A stretch of DNA of 49,714 nucleotides from an uncultured Eubacteriales bacterium (GTDB taxonomy: Bacteria; Bacillota; Clostridia; Christensenellales; CAG-138): positions 1 through 49,714 of the forward strand of contig CADBYI010000006.1 in NCBI GenBank assembly GCA_902798825.1, written 5' to 3'. The position numbers were made by a program, and so were the translations under genes. Of this stretch, positions 7,414 to 17,359 are shown in pieces. Position 1 is the stretch's first letter; each line of letters opens with the position of its first letter. The notes beneath the pieces are model-generated. The model made no database searches. It was not told where the DNA came from and worked only from the letters and a program-made list of their open reading frames with translations.

Positions 7414-8118
7414 TCAGTTCAGCCAGTTCGTCTGCTCCACGATGAACATATTGCACCTTCTGGTCAGGCGGATGTCCTCCTTGGTGAGAAGCAGGGATTC
7501 CGTCAGTTCCTCGTTCTCGGACAGGATCTCCCCGGAGACGATGCACTTGGCGGAGGCGGGCAGCAGCATCCTTGAGGAGATGCCGGAGATGAGGCCCGTG
7601 CTCTCGCTGGGCCGATCCAGCGAACGCATGACGCAGAGGAAGGCGTGCTCCACCCCGTTGGACTGGTTCTCCAGCAGATAGTTGGTGACGAAGTCGTGCT
7701 TTTGCCGCCGGCCGTAGTAGAGAGCCCGGCACCGCTGGGGCTCCGCGAAGGAGGGGATATCGTAGAAGAGGGTCACGGCGTCGTCCTCCTCCGTCTGGCC
7801 CGAGATCAAAAGGCTCCGCACGATGCGGCTGGCCCGGCCGTCGTAGAGGTACATATACCGCCGCTCCCCCATAAGCCGGGGCTCTCCCTTCTCCTTCTTC
7901 TCCGGCAGCAGGGAGACCATGAGCTGAAAGGGGCTGATGCCCAGGGCCCCGGCGATCTCATACAGGGTATCCATGTCCAGGGAGATGGCCCCCTGCTCAT
8001 ACTTGCCCACGGTGGCCTTGCTCTTGTTGATCCTCTCCGCCAGCTCGCTGAGGGTCATCCGATTGGCCCGGCGATAGATGCGGATGTTTTCCCCGATGCG
8101 CTCGCCCAATTCGCTCAT
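7414..8118 (-). CDS. XRE-family transcriptional regulator
   Basis: A 234-residue DNA-binding protein. Residues about 8-62 form an XRE/Cro helix-turn-helix (NIRIYRRANRMTLSELAERI, then SKATVGKYEQGAISLDMDTL). The remaining 170 residues do not match a sensor domain I recognise. The frame stays open upstream to 8265, but the ATG at 8118 fits the domain start and has AAGGAAGGGG before it. The gene diverges from brnQ. Its own promoter overlaps a palindrome (8156-8182), which suggests autoregulation and possibly control of brnQ. Confidence 0.85.
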   Translation of the reverse strand: MSELGERIGENIRIYRRANRMTLSELAERINKSKATVGKYEQGAISLDMDTLYEIAGALGISPFQLMVSLLPEKKEKGEPRLMGERRYMYLYDGRASRIVRSLLISGQTEEDDAVTLFYDIPSFAEPQRCRALYYGRRQKHDFVTNYLLENQSNGVEHAFLCVMRSLDRPSESTGLISGISSRMLLPASAKCIVSGEILSENEELTESLLLTKEDIRLTRRCNMFIVEQTNWLN

Positions 8119-8155
8119 GTAAATACCCCTTCCTTTCCCAAAAGGCGCTGCCCGC

Positions 8156-8195
8156 TTTTCAGCTCCAGTATATCGCTGAAAAATGGTATTGTAAA
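8156..8195 (-). promoter_or_regulatory. XRE gene promoter with overlapping palindromic operator
   Basis: Minus strand: TTTACA (8195-8190), 17-nt spacer, TATACT (8172-8167). The inverted repeat TTTTCAGC (8156-8163) and GCTGAAAA (8175-8182) brackets the -10 box, the usual layout of a repressor site. That the XRE protein itself binds it is an inference. Confidence 0.6.
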
Positions 8196-8240
8196 GAGAC
8201 AAATTCTGTGTTTTTCTCTTTTTGCTACGTTTATGACCGT

Positions 8241-8270
8241 TTGCGCCAGGACATGCCTTTAGCATATACT
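8241..8270 (+). promoter_or_regulatory. brnQ promoter
   Basis: TTGCGC (8241-8246), 18-nt spacer, TATACT (8265-8270). GGGAGG (8297-8303) serves as ribosome site for brnQ. Confidence 0.6.
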
Positions 8271-8308
8271 AAGGATGTACAAACAGGACACACATCGGGA
8301 GGTAGCCC

Positions 8309-9655
8309 ATGAACGACAAGCTCTCCTTCGGTAAGGTATTCGTCCTCGGTTTTGCTCTGTTCGCCATGTTTTTCGGGGCGGGCAACCTGATCTTTCCCCC
8401 GGCGCTGGGCATCGTCACCGGTACCAACTGGATAGTCAGCTTTCTGGCCTTCATCCTGGCGGATGCGGGATTGGCCATCCTGGCGCTGCTGGCTTTCTTC
8501 CGCTGCCAGGACGGCTTCCAGAACAGCATCTCGCTGCAGCTGGACAAGGCCACGTCCTTTCTGCTGATCCTCTTCAACACCCTGTGCATCGGCCCCTTCA
8601 TCGCCATCCCCCGGACCGCCGCCACCACCTTTGACATCGCCGTAAAGCCCCTTTTGGGCAGCGGCGCGCCGGGCTGGGCGTCCTGGGTCGCAGGCGGCAT
8701 CTACTTTGCCCTGGTGCTGATTCTGTGCCTTCGGCCCGGCAAGGTGGTGGACATCATCGGCAAGGTCCTCTCCCCCGCCATGTTCGTGGCGCTGCTGGTG
8801 CTCATCGCCCTGGGCGTCCTGCACCCCCTGGGCAAGGTGGCCCCCGGCTCCTCCCCCATGGGCGCGGTGAAGCTGGGCCTGGAATCCGGCTATCAGACCA
8901 TGGACATGCTGGGAGCCCTGCTCTTTGCGGTGGTCACCCTGTCCTCCGTCCGCCAGGCGGGCATCACCAGCCCCAAGAAGCAGTTTCGGCTGGTGGCTCT
9001 GGCTGGCCTGGTGGCGGCCTTCGCCCTGTTCGTGGTCTACGGCGGGCTCACGTTCCTGGGCGCGTCCATCTCCGGGGAGCGGGGTCTGGCCGCCAACGCC
9101 CTCAACGATCGGGCGGGGCTGCTGGTGCTCATCGTTCGGCGGCTGGTGGGTCCGGCGGGGACCATGCTCCTGGGCTTCATTGTGACGGCGGCCTGCCTCA
9201 CCACCTCCATAGGTCTAGCCTCCTCCTGCTCCCAGAACATAGAGGAACTGACGAAAGGCAAGCTCCCCTATCGGCCCGTGCTGGTGGGCATGATCCTCTT
9301 TAGCTATGTGGTGAGCAATCTGGGCACCACCGCCATTTTGAACATCGCCGGCCCCATCCTCAACGTGATCTTCCCCGTGTTCATCATGCTGGTGATCCTC
9401 TCCTTCCTGCCCAAGCGCATCAATCAGGAGACCTACAGCGCCCCCTACGGCGCCCTCTGCGCCTTCGTCGTCACGGTGCTCACGGAGATCGGCAGCTATA
9501 TCCAGTCTCTGAAGCTCTTCATGGCCCGGCTGCCTTTGGCCTCCGTGGGGCTGGGGTGGCTGATCCCCTCCCTGGTGGCGGCGGCCATCGGCGCCTTCGT
9601 GGGTGCCTTCGTGCCCCGGAAGCATCGGTCCCTCCGCCGGAACGAACCGAAATAA
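8309..9655 (+). CDS. brnQ: Branched-chain amino acid carrier BrnQ
   Basis: A cation-coupled importer of leucine, isoleucine and valine in the inner membrane (LIVCS family). The 448-residue protein has about 12 hydrophobic segments. The N-terminus shows the family signature FALFAMFFGAGNLIFPP, and ACLTTSIGLASSCSQ around residues 295-310 matches the conserved mid-region. A hairpin terminator follows the stop. In a fermenter of this kind it could supply branched-chain amino acids for Stickland-type reactions; that is an inference. Confidence 0.93.
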   Translation: MNDKLSFGKVFVLGFALFAMFFGAGNLIFPPALGIVTGTNWIVSFLAFILADAGLAILALLAFFRCQDGFQNSISLQLDKATSFLLILFNTLCIGPFIAIPRTAATTFDIAVKPLLGSGAPGWASWVAGGIYFALVLILCLRPGKVVDIIGKVLSPAMFVALLVLIALGVLHPLGKVAPGSSPMGAVKLGLESGYQTMDMLGALLFAVVTLSSVRQAGITSPKKQFRLVALAGLVAAFALFVVYGGLTFLGASISGERGLAANALNDRAGLLVLIVRRLVGPAGTMLLGFIVTAACLTTSIGLASSCSQNIEELTKGKLPYRPVLVGMILFSYVVSNLGTTAILNIAGPILNVIFPVFIMLVILSFLPKRINQETYSAPYGALCAFVVTVLTEIGSYIQSLKLFMARLPLASVGLGWLIPSLVAAAIGAFVGAFVPRKHRSLRRNEPK

Positions 9656-9660
9656 TATAC

Positions 9661-9684
9661 TGCCCTCGCCCGACGGTGGGGGCA
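9661..9684 (+). terminator. Hairpin terminator after brnQ
   Basis: 10-bp stem TGCCCTCGCC (9661-9670) with GGTGGGGGCA (9675-9684), loop CGAC, followed by the modest T-rich TTGTTG. The T run is weak and overlaps the next promoter's -35 box. Confidence 0.55.
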
Positions 9685-9713
9685 TTGTTGTCGGAAGAAT
9701 ATAGTGGTATACT
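9685..9713 (+). promoter_or_regulatory. Promoter of tdh-kbl
   Basis: TTGTTG (9685-9690), 17-nt spacer, TATACT (9708-9713). An AAAGGAAGG ribosome site follows before the ATG at 9748. Confidence 0.65.
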
Positions 9714-9747
9714 GAAAAAGAGAAGCGAAAGGAAGGCGACTTAGCAT

Positions 9748-10794
9748 ATGACCCAACGAATGATGGATGCCATCGTAAAGCCCGTAGCGGGCGTCGGTTT
9801 GGAGCTTCGGCGGGTGCCCGTGCCCGTGCCCGGCCCCGGCGAGGTGCTGATCAAGATCCACAAGACCGCCATCTGCGGCACGGACGTGCATATCTATGAC
9901 TGGACCCCCTGGTCCGCGGAGCATGTGAAGCCTCCCATGGTCATCGGCCACGAGTACGTGGGCGAGATCGCGGAGCTGGGCGCCGGCGTCACCGGCCTTC
10001 AGGTGGGCATGCGGGTCAGCGGCGAGGGGCACATCACCTGCGGCCATTGCCGCAACTGCCACACCGGCAACATCCAGTGGTGCAAGAACACCCACAGCGT
10101 GGGCGTGGACCGGGACGGGGCCTTTGCGGAGTATGTGTGCATCCCCGCCTCCAACGTGATCATCATCGACCCCAGTCTGGACGAGGACGTGGTCTCCTTC
10201 TTCGACGCCTTCGGCAACGCCACCCACACGGCCCTCATGTTCAACCTGGTGGGTGAGGACGTGCTCATCACCGGCGCGGGCCCCATCGGCGTCATCGCCG
10301 TGGGCATCTGCAAGTACGCGGGCGCCCGGCGGGTGGTCATCACGGATATGAACGAGTACCGTCTGGACCTGGCCCGGAAGATGGGCGCGGACGCGGCGGT
10401 GAACATCGGCAAGGAGAATTTGGAGGAGGTCATGCACCAGCAGGGCCTGGTGGAAGGCTTCGACGTGGGCCTTGAAATGTCCGGCAGCGGCGCGGCTTTG
10501 AAGCAGATGCTGTCCGTCATGCGCAACGGCGGCAAGATCTCCCTGCTGGGTCTGGGCAACGGGCCCATCAACCTGGATATGAACCTGATCATCGGCAAGG
10601 GGCTGACGCTCCAGGGCATCTACGGCCGGAAGATGGACAACTGGCACCAGATGAGCTACATGGTCCAGGGCGGTCTGGACTTGACGCCGGTCATCACCCA
10701 CCGCTTCCATTATACCGACTTTGAAAAGGGCTTCGCGGCCATGCACTCCGGAAATTCAGGAAAAGTTGTACTCGATTGGACGACTTCAGTCTGA
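9748..10794 (+). CDS. tdh: L-threonine 3-dehydrogenase
   Basis: A zinc-dependent, NAD-linked cytosolic enzyme oxidising L-threonine to 2-amino-3-ketobutyrate, which the next gene cleaves. The 348-residue protein has the catalytic zinc set Cys43, His68, Glu69, the structural zinc cysteines 98, 101, 104 and 112, and the Rossmann motif GAGPIG (176-181). Family members usually end just after the KVVLDW-type strand; here four extra residues (TTSV) follow. Those codons lie in the left arm of a 16-bp hairpin that starts the repeat element in the tdh-kbl gap. The C-terminus may therefore have been rewritten by the repeat. Confidence 0.95.
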   Translation: MTQRMMDAIVKPVAGVGLELRRVPVPVPGPGEVLIKIHKTAICGTDVHIYDWTPWSAEHVKPPMVIGHEYVGEIAELGAGVTGLQVGMRVSGEGHITCGHCRNCHTGNIQWCKNTHSVGVDRDGAFAEYVCIPASNVIIIDPSLDEDVVSFFDAFGNATHTALMFNLVGEDVLITGAGPIGVIAVGICKYAGARRVVITDMNEYRLDLARKMGADAAVNIGKENLEEVMHQQGLVEGFDVGLEMSGSGAALKQMLSVMRNGGKISLLGLGNGPINLDMNLIIGKGLTLQGIYGRKMDNWHQMSYMVQGGLDLTPVITHRFHYTDFEKGFAAMHSGNSGKVVLDWTTSV

Positions 10795-11000
10795 TGAACT
10801 CTGCGAGTTCATCAGACTGAGGCTCCGCTTTCGCTCCGCTTCCAGATCCCGCCTATACGCTACGCGTACCGGGCGGCGGGCTCTGCAAGGGGTCAAATTC
10901 ACCGCACATGTCGCTGAATTTGACGTATTGGAAGCCGCCCGTTCTTCCTCTGTCTGCAGCGTGCGCGTCTACAACGCGCTAATGCAGCCCGGTGAGCAAA
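10786..11000 (+). repeat. Palindromic element in the tdh-kbl gap
   Basis: Starts with a 16-bp stem (10786-10801 and 10805-10820) capped by TGC and containing the tdh stop codon. It continues with nested inverted repeats: CGGGCGGC (10870-10877) with GCCGCCCG (10935-10942), and GTCAAATTCA (10892-10901) with TGAATTTGAC (10915-10924). The stretch 10915-11000 is clearly similar to the kdd-kamA gap on the other strand (39955-40040): shared blocks are ATTTGAC, GAAGCC, CGTTCTTCCT, CGTGCGCG, CTACA, CGCGCT and GTGAG in the same order. Confidence 0.75.
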
Positions 11001-11048
11001 GTAACTCCATTTGGAAAGAGATATTGAAAAAAGAATCAGGAGGTCATT

Positions 11049-12230
11049 ATGAAGAAGGCATACGAATTCTATCAGAACGAGCTTTCCGCCATCCGGGAAG
11101 CGGGCACCTACAAGGACGAGCGGATCATCGTGACCCCCCAGCGGTCCCGGATCGACACCACGCTGGCCAAGGGCGTGGTGAACATGTGCGCCAACAACTA
11201 TCTGGGCCTCTCCGACAACCCTGACCTCATCGCCGCCGCCAAGGCCTCCTACGACGAGTGGGGCTTCGGCCTGTCCTCCGTCCGTTTCATCTGCGGCACC
11301 CAGGACATCCACAAGCAGCTGGAAGCCCGGATCGCCCGGTTCGTGGGCCAGGAGGACGCCATCCTCTACTCCTCCTGCTTCGACGCCAACGGAGGCCTGT
11401 TCGAGACCATCCTGGGGCCCGAGGACGCCATCATTTCCGACGAGCTGAACCACGCCTCCATCATCGACGGCATCCGGCTCTGCAAGGCCAAGCGGTTCCG
11501 CTACAAGAACAACAATATGGACGATCTCAAGGCCAAGCTGGAGGAGGCCAAGGACTGCCGGATCAAGCTCATCGCCACCGACGGCGTGTTCTCCATGGAC
11601 GGCTACATCGCCAATCTCAAGGGCATCTGCGATTTGGCCGAGCAGTATGACGCCCTGGTCATGGTGGACGATTCCCACGCCGTGGGCTTCATGGGCGAGC
11701 ACGGCCGGGGCACCAGCGAGTACTGCGGGGTCATGGGCCGGGTGGACATTATCACCGGCACCTTCGGCAAGGCCCTGGGCGGGGCCTCCGGCGGCTACAC
11801 CGCGGCCCGGAAGGAAATCGTGGACCTGCTCAGGCAGAAGTCCCGGCCCTATCTCTTCTCCAATGCCCTGGCCCCCGCCATCTGCGCGGCCAGCCTGAAG
11901 ACGCTGGATTTGCTGGAGGCGTCCACGGAGCTGCGGGACCGGGTCCACGAGAACGCCAACTACTTCCGTAAAGAACTCTCCAAGCTGGGTTTCGACCTGC
12001 TGCCGGGGGAGCACCCCATCGTGCCCATCATGCTCTACGACGCCAAGGTGGCCCAGGAGTTCGCCGCCCGGATGCTGACCAAGGGGGTCTACGTCACCGG
12101 GTTCTGCTATCCCGTGGTGCCCATGGGCAAGGCCCGCATCCGCACCCAGATCTCCGCCGGTCACACCAAGGAAGACCTTGACTTCGCCGTCAAGTGCTTC
12201 GGCGAAGTGAAGCAGGAGATGGGGTTGTAA
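11049..12230 (+). CDS. kbl: Glycine C-acetyltransferase (2-amino-3-ketobutyrate CoA ligase)
   Basis: A PLP enzyme that splits 2-amino-3-ketobutyrate with CoA into glycine and acetyl-CoA, completing threonine degradation started by Tdh. The 393-residue length is typical of this alpha-oxoamine synthase family. Visible motifs are [11 protein letters not shown], the PLP-binding VDDSHAVGF (Asp207, His210) and the Schiff-base Lys241 in [16 protein letters not shown] precedes the ATG. It is downstream of tdh across a 254-nt repeat-filled gap with no obvious second promoter, so co-transcription is likely. Confidence 0.95.
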   Translation: MKKAYEFYQNELSAIREAGTYKDERIIVTPQRSRIDTTLAKGVVNMCANNYLGLSDNPDLIAAAKASYDEWGFGLSSVRFICGTQDIHKQLEARIARFVGQEDAILYSSCFDANGGLFETILGPEDAIISDELNHASIIDGIRLCKAKRFRYKNNNMDDLKAKLEEAKDCRIKLIATDGVFSMDGYIANLKGICDLAEQYDALVMVDDSHAVGFMGEHGRGTSEYCGVMGRVDIITGTFGKALGGASGGYTAARKEIVDLLRQKSRPYLFSNALAPAICAASLKTLDLLEASTELRDRVHENANYFRKELSKLGFDLLPGEHPIVPIMLYDAKVAQEFAARMLTKGVYVTGFCYPVVPMGKARIRTQISAGHTKEDLDFAVKCFGEVKQEMGL

Positions 12231-12249
12231 GGAATTATTCAAAGCTCGC

Positions 12250-12412
12250 ACCTTTCTTGTAAGAGAAGGTGAGCCGGATTTCCTGACGGAAAGCCGGCCC
12301 CAAAGAACTTTCAAGAAATGGGAGATGCTTGGCTGCACCTCCCATTTTGTTTTTCTTGATTTCTCTTTTTGGGCGACTTTTTCTCTTTTTCCAAAGAGAA
12401 AAAGTCACAAAA
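12250..12412 (+). repeat. T-rich hairpin repeat, copy 1
   Basis: Contains CACCTTTCTTGTAAGAGAAGGTG, split as arms CACCTTTCTT and AAGAGAAGGTG, then CAAAGAACTTTCAAGAAA, TTTTTGGGCGACTTTTTCT and a 14-bp palindrome GACTTTTTCTCTTT / AAAGAGAAAAAGTC (12374-12405). The same blocks in the same order occur inverted at 26412-26555. It fills the kbl-PHP gap between convergent genes and may serve as a bidirectional terminator. Confidence 0.7.
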
Positions 12413-12424
12413 GATAAAGCTGTT

Positions 12425-13248
12425 TTACGATTCCATCCGCCGAATCAGCGTCTCGTAGGTCCGGTCCAGCTCCCGGCTCTCCCGCCAGGCGCAGCCCACG
12501 GGCACCCCGGGCCGGTTCTTGCCGTGGAAGTCGCTGCCGCAGGTGGCCAACAGCTTATACTGGTGCGCCAGCGACACATACAGCTCCGTCTGCCGGGGGC
12601 TGTTGGCCGGATAGTAGGCCTCGATGCCCAAAAGCCCCATGCTCACCAGCTCCCGGACCAGCCCGTGAAGATTCTCCCGGATGTGGCAGGGATGGGCCAG
12701 CACCGGCACGCCGTCGCTGCGGTGGATGATCTCCAGCACCTGTTCCGGCGTGAACCGCTTCTCGGTGTAGTAGCCGGGGGTCCCGGGCCGCAGATACTTC
12801 ATGAACGCCTCCCGGACCTCCGTGGCATACCCGGCGGCGATGATGGCGTGGGCGATATGCAGCTTGGTGGTGGCGGTCTGCCCCGTGCGCAGGAAGGGCC
12901 TGACCTCGATGCCCGCCCCGTCCAGCCGGGAGAGGATGATCTCGTTGCGCCTGTCCCGGCGCTCCCGGGCCACCTCCATGGCCCGATTCAGCACGGGGTG
13001 GTCCATGTCCACGTCCAGGCCCAGGATGTGCAACTCGTGGTGCCATTCGTTGTCGAACTCCACCCCGGGGATCACGGCGACCCCCTCCTGCTTGCCTGCC
13101 GCCATAGCCTCCGGCACGCCGGAGATGCAGTCGTGGTCCGTGATGGCCAGCAGGTCGATGTGGCCCCGGGCCGCGAAACGCACGATCTCCGCCGGCGCAT
13201 AGGTGCCGTCGGAGTGGTCGCTATGGGTGTGCAGGTCAAATCTGTGGC

Positions 13249-13252
<4 letters not shown>
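12425..13252 (-). CDS. PHP-domain phosphoesterase
   Basis: A metal-dependent PHP hydrolase. The 275-residue protein shows the full set of PHP metal motifs: [11 protein letters not shown] (residues 6-16), [20 protein letters not shown] and CGSDFHG near the C-terminus. The closest known group is COG0613, which includes the 5'-3' exoribonuclease and 3',5'-nucleotide phosphatase RNase AM. The exact substrate here is not determined by sequence alone. It is the last gene of the tilS-hpt-ftsH operon and overlaps ftsH by 4 nt. Confidence 0.85.
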
Positions 13253-15207
<1,955 letters not shown>

Positions 15208-15255
15208 TGACTGTTCTCCTTGCGCAGGGCCGAGCCCCGCCTGTGTTTTTCCGTT

Positions 15256-15822
15256 TTATTGCTCCTCGTATACCCTGGGGCTGAGCACGCCCACATAGGG
15301 GAGGTTTCGATAGTAGCCCTTGTAGTCCAGGCCGTAGCCCACCACGAACTTGTTGGGGATGGTGAACCCGCAGTAGTCCGGCGTGATCTCGCACTCCCGG
15401 CGCTCGGGCTTGTCGAGAAGGGCGCACACCCGCAGGGACGCCGGCTGCCTGTCGGACAGAAGCCGGGTCAGATAGGAGAGGGTGAGGCCACTGTCCATGA
15501 TATCCTCGGCGATGATCACGTGCTTGTTGGTGATGCTGCCGTCCATGTCCTTGTTGATGCGGACGATGCCGCTGGTCTTCTGGGCGTCGCCATAGCTGGA
15601 GATGCTCATGAAGTCCATGGTAAGATGGATGCTCATGGCGCGGGCCAGGTCCGTGAAGAACACGCAAGCCCCCTTGAGGACGCACAGCAGGACCACTTCC
15701 TTGCCGGCGTACTCGCGGCTGATCTGCTCGCCCAGCTCCTTCACCCGCCGCTTGATCTGCTCCTCGGTGACCAGCACCTCGGCGATATCCTTGTTCATGA
15801 ATTCAGCGCCCCAGTTTTCCAT
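15256..15822 (-). CDS. hpt: Hypoxanthine phosphoribosyltransferase
   Basis: Salvages hypoxanthine and guanine to IMP and GMP using PRPP. The 188-residue product has LKGACVF, the SYG flexible loop and the PRPP loop VIIAEDIMDSGLT. Two alternative starts exist. The ATG at 15822 is favoured by AAGGGGG about 9 nt upstream; the ATG at 15798 has no clear ribosome site. With that start it overlaps tilS by 20 nt, consistent with coupled translation. Confidence 0.93.
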   Translation of the reverse strand: MENWGAEFMNKDIAEVLVTEEQIKRRVKELGEQISREYAGKEVVLLCVLKGACVFFTDLARAMSIHLTMDFMSISSYGDAQKTSGIVRINKDMDGSITNKHVIIAEDIMDSGLTLSYLTRLLSDRQPASLRVCALLDKPERRECEITPDYCGFTIPNKFVVGYGLDYKGYYRNLPYVGVLSPRVYEEQ

Positions 15823-17149
15823 TGGTTTCTTCCCCCTTCTCAAAGATGATATGCAATATGCGTTGTGTCCCTTGCTCTATCTTCACCCGTTCGGCCACCG
15901 TGCCGCCCGGGATGAATACCGGCCCCGCCTCGTCCGCCACCAGGGGCGTCCGCCGCTGGTCATGGGGCATCTTCCTATCCGTGTAATAGTCGGAAAGGAG
16001 CTTGCTTCCCCCGAGGCCCAAGGGGGCGAACCGTTCCCCCGGCCGGGCCTGCCGCAGGGTGAGGGGCCAGGCCACCTTGTCCCCGTCCAGATACGCCTCG
16101 TTGGCCGGACAGGGGATGACCGCCCGCTGCGCCCATTCCGCCCCATAGACCCCCCAGGGGGTGTCCACCGTCTGGCCCACGGGCAGGGGCTCGCAAAAGC
16201 TTTCCTCCTTCGCCGCCGGGCCGATCAAAAGCCTGTCCCCGTCCGCCCGGGCCACGAGGCCGCCCCGTATGGGCACGGTCCGCCCCGAGGGCAGGGAGAA
16301 CACTGTCACCAGTCGGGACACGTCCGCCTCGGTGAAATCCTCCGTGGCCTGCCGCAGAAGCAGCAGCGCCGCCCGGTTTTGCAGCACGGGCGGAAGCTTC
16401 GAAAGGGCCCTTCGGCTGCCGCCTGTTTCGCCCAAGGCGCTCTGGGCCAGGCCGTTCAAATACTCGTCCTCCGCCCGAAGTCGGTTCGCGCACCGGGCAA
16501 TATGCTCCGCCGCCCGGGGATTCACGGCCGCCAGGGCCCCCATGGCCTCCAGCCGAAGCCGGTTCCGGGCCCCGTCCGGGGAAAGGTTGGTGCTGTCCTG
16601 CCGCCAAGACTGGCCCCGCTCCTGTAAATACGCCCGGATATCCTCCCGGCTCACCCCCAGCAGGGGGCGAACCAAGTCCCCGCTGCGAGGCGCCATGCCC
16701 GTAAGGCCGCTCATGCCGCTGCCCCGGACGAGGTGCAGCAGCACCGTCTCCGCCTGATCGTCCCGATGGTGCCCCAGGGCGATGACCTCCGCCCCCAGGG
16801 CCCCCTTCAGCCGCCGGAGAAACCCGTATCTAAGCTGTCGGGCGGCGGTCTCCAGGGACAGTCCCTCCCGCTGGGCCAGGGCGGGCACGTCCCCGCTTTC
16901 GCTGAACAGGGGCACCCGCAGCTTCCAACACAGCTCCCGACAAAACATAAGATCGTCCCGGGCCTCCTGGCCCCGGATGCCATGCTCAAAGTGGGCCGCG
17001 TACAGGGGGCCGATCCGCCCCTGGTCCCGAAGCCGAAGGAGCTCCAACAACAGGGCCGTGGAGTCGGGCCCGCCGGAAAACGCGCACACCACCGCCTCCC
17101 GCCCCGTCAGGCGGCAGGCGTTCAGCATATCTTCCGTCACCAGCAGCAT
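15803..17149 (-). CDS. tilS: tRNA(Ile)-lysidine synthase
   Basis: Converts the wobble cytidine of tRNA-Ile(CAU) to lysidine using lysine and ATP, so that AUA is read as isoleucine. The PP-loop SGGPDS is at residues 25-30, followed by HFEHGIRG, LGHHRDDQAETVLL and a C-terminal TilS domain (PGERFAPLGLGGSKLLSDYYTDRK). The frame is open upstream to 17653, but the ATG at 17149 places the PP-loop at the usual distance from the N-terminus and lies just after a good promoter. First gene of the tilS-hpt-ftsH-PHP operon. Confidence 0.93.
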   Translation of the reverse strand: MLLVTEDMLNACRLTGREAVVCAFSGGPDSTALLLELLRLRDQGRIGPLYAAHFEHGIRGQEARDDLMFCRELCWKLRVPLFSESGDVPALAQREGLSLETAARQLRYGFLRRLKGALGAEVIALGHHRDDQAETVLLHLVRGSGMSGLTGMAPRSGDLVRPLLGVSREDIRAYLQERGQSWRQDSTNLSPDGARNRLRLEAMGALAAVNPRAAEHIARCANRLRAEDEYLNGLAQSALGETGGSRRALSKLPPVLQNRAALLLLRQATEDFTEADVSRLVTVFSLPSGRTVPIRGGLVARADGDRLLIGPAAKEESFCEPLPVGQTVDTPWGVYGAEWAQRAVIPCPANEAYLDGDKVAWPLTLRQARPGERFAPLGLGGSKLLSDYYTDRKMPHDQRRTPLVADEAGPVFIPGGTVAERVKIEQGTQRILHIIFEKGEETNGKLGR

Positions 17150-17179
17150 GGATATCAGACCCCAATTATACTTAGATAC

Positions 17180-17208
17180 ATCATACCCTTTGCAACCCTT
17201 TTTGACAA
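17180..17208 (-). promoter_or_regulatory. tilS operon promoter
   Basis: Minus strand: TTGTCA (17208-17203), 17-nt spacer, TATGAT (17185-17180). A second -10-like TATAAT lies at 17170-17165 but with a poorer -35. The leader is short. Confidence 0.6.
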
Positions 17209-17270
17209 GAGTTTTATTTTTCCTCGCAAAAAATATCCTCCCCTCTCGCCGTTCCCCGCCGAACCGACGG

Positions 17271-17299
17271 TTGAAATATGGCGACTTTTGCCTTACAAT
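17271..17299 (+). promoter_or_regulatory. Promoter of the restriction-modification locus
   Basis: TTGAAA (17271-17276), 17-nt spacer, TACAAT (17294-17299), about 60 nt before the gene. A GAGGGGAG ribosome site lies at 17342-17349. Confidence 0.65.
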
Positions 17300-17359
17300 A
17301 TATTCGTATTTTTGATTCGACAGCTTTACAGTTAATTCGACGAGGGGAGCCAGAAAGCC

